From NCBI RefSeq assembly GCF_947501385.1, contig NZ_CANMVP010000001.1, positions 310,001 through 374,000 of the forward strand: 64,000 nucleotides of DNA. The letters run 5' to 3'. The notes beneath the pieces were generated by a model that was not told where the DNA came from, searched no databases, and saw only the letters and a program-made list of their open reading frames with translations. Source of the DNA: an uncultured Polaribacter sp. (GTDB taxonomy: Bacteria; Bacteroidota; Bacteroidia; Flavobacteriales; Flavobacteriaceae). Position numbers and translations under genes: made by a program. Position 1 is the stretch's first letter. Every line of letters starts with the position of its first letter. Below, piece by piece: positions 63,002-64,000 of this stretch.

Positions 63002-64000
63002 CTCTTTTAAGATTTCAGAAGTTCCACCTCCAATAGGTCCCAATCTACTATCTCTTAGTAAACGTGCCATCGGATATTCTTCCATATAACCATAGCCTCC
63101 TAATAATTGAAGTGCGTCATAAATAACTTCGTCTGCCATTTTTGTAGATAATAATTTAGACATACTTGCTTCTTTTACAACGTAATCTCCTTGGTCTAAT
63201 CTTTTGGTAATTGAATAGTTATATTCTTTACACATGTCTACTTTACTAGCCATTTCTGCCACTTTATGTCTTAGTGCTTGAAATTTGTCTAAAGATTTAC
63301 CAAACGCAACTCTTTCTTGCATGTAGTCGATTGCATAGTCTACTGCAAATTCTGCTCTTGCATGGGCATTCACACCCATAATTAGACGTTCTAAAGCAAA
63401 ATGTTGCATAATGTAAGGGAAACCTTTTCCTTCTTCTCCCATTAAATTTTCTGCTGGAATTTCTACATTATCAAACGCAATTTCTCCTGTGTCTGAAGCT
63501 CGCCAACCTAGTTTATCTAACTTGGTTGCTGAAATTCCTGGAGTATCTCTATCGACAATAAGAATACTAATTCCCTTGTATTTATCTGAAGGGTCTGTTT
63601 TTGCGGCAACGATTAAATAATCTGAATAGATTCCGTTTGTAATAAAAGTTTTAGAGCCATTTAAAATGTATTTGTCTCCTTTTTTTATAGCAGTAGATCG
63701 CATGCCTGCAACATCACTTCCACCAAAAGGTTCTGTAATACACAAACAACCAATTTTATCTCCTTCTACACTTGGTACTAGGTATTTTTGTTTGGTCGCT
63801 TCGCTTGCTTCTTTGTTTAAATGCGTCATCGCCAAAAATTCATGTGCCCACATAGCTGCTGCGAATCCGCCAGAATTTATTTTTTGCATTTCTTCTAAGA
63901 AAATAACCGTATAAAAAAGATCTAAATCTAAACCACCGTATGCTTCTGGTGTGCAAAGACCAAAATATCCCATTTCACCAAACTTCTTCCAAATAAAGCG
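62951..64000 (-). CDS. Acyl-CoA dehydrogenase, 5' end outside window
   Basis: The frame is open to the window edge, so the N-terminus is missing; about 349 residues remain. The FAD-enzyme landmarks are clear: LCITEPFGGSDVAGMRSTA, KTFITNGIYSDYLIVAAK, RVAFGKSLDKFQALRHK and LLGGYGYMEEYPMARLLRD. The catalytic Glu expected in the IYEGT loop of medium-chain enzymes is Gly here (IGGGTSEI), while FALERLIMG keeps a Glu in the place used by long-chain and isovaleryl-CoA dehydrogenases. So a long-chain or branched-chain type is likely; substrate is unknown. Its 3' end is repeated in tandem downstream, without changing the protein. Confidence 0.93.
   Translation of the reverse strand, partial: RFIWKKFGEMGYFGLCTPEAYGGLDLDLFYTVIFLEEMQKINSGGFAAAMWAHEFLAMTHLNKEASEATKQKYLVPSVEGDKIGCLCITEPFGGSDVAGMRSTAIKKGDKYILNGSKTFITNGIYSDYLIVAAKTDPSDKYKGISILIVDRDTPGISATKLDKLGWRASDTGEIAFDNVEIPAENLMGEEGKGFPYIMQHFALERLIMGVNAHARAEFAVDYAIDYMQERVAFGKSLDKFQALRHKVAEMASKVDMCKEYNYSITKRLDQGDYVVKEASMSKLLSTKMADEVIYDALQLLGGYGYMEEYPMARLLRDSRLGPIGGGTSEILKEIIAKMIIDGKEYKPAT

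Overview
The window looks like a piece of the chromosome of a marine member of the Flavobacteriaceae (Bacteroidota). The sequence is AT-rich. It carries SusC/SusD pairs, type IX secretion (T9SS) tails, Bacteroidota-type promoters (TAnnTTTG), almost no Shine-Dalgarno sequences, and enzymes aimed at a sulfated red-algal galactan. Nearly every gene is on the minus strand, so transcription runs from high to low coordinates. Only aroC and a hybrid histidine kinase are on the plus strand.

Positions 1-23.8 kb hold a polysaccharide utilization locus. In transcription order it contains SusC, SusD, a PKD/CBM-like surface lipoprotein, an FG-GAP/ASPIC lipoprotein, a T9SS cell-surface protein, a 62-aa exported peptide, an S1 sulfatase lipoprotein, a T9SS GH86 enzyme, a GH2 enzyme, a GH30 lipoprotein, an unrecognised duplicated-domain T9SS protein, and a second GH86 enzyme cut by the window edge. 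GH86 contains beta-agarases and beta-porphyranases, so agar or porphyran is the inferred substrate. The GH86/GH2 set would cut the galactan chain, the sulfatase would remove sulfate, and SusCD would import the oligosaccharides. Two gaps inside the locus (6.6-6.9 kb and 9.0-9.6 kb) look like decayed coding DNA.

Positions 23.9-24.8 kb are a wrecked IS1595-family insertion sequence. Positions 24.9-33.5 kb hold a second SusCD system of another kind: an ECF sigma factor, a FecR anti-sigma factor, a SusC with an N-terminal STN signalling domain, a SusD, and a TlpA/DUF4369 thioredoxin-like lipoprotein. Next come a CTnDOT-like tyrosine integrase that lacks the first catalytic Arg, and a tRNA-Ser. This arrangement fits a genomic island inserted at the tRNA 3' end, with its far border outside the window.

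From 35.7 kb onward the genes are core or regulatory: aroC, a hybrid histidine kinase with its own HPt domain whose 3' end overlaps a convergent NtrC-type regulator, a PepSY-like exported protein, isocitrate dehydrogenase, and a phytase/TonB-receptor pair. From 47 to 62.6 kb lies the translation/transcription supercluster. In transcription order it is rpsU, xerC, hpf, tRNA-Thr, tRNA-Tyr, tRNA-Gly, tRNA-Thr, tuf, tRNA-Trp, secE, nusG, rplK, rplA, rplJ, rplL, rpoB, rpoC, followed by a DUF3467 gene. The window ends in an acyl-CoA dehydrogenase whose 3' end is repeated in tandem with an 86-bp period.

The observations most worth following are the duplicated-domain T9SS protein of the galactan locus, the GH2 enzyme with His where the acid/base Glu is expected, the anti-sigma gene with a heptamer repeat and mosaic composition, the strong Shine-Dalgarno sequence of rpsU in a lineage that hardly uses them, and several sharp palindromes in promoter regions. 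I did not find a wholly new defence or mobile system.
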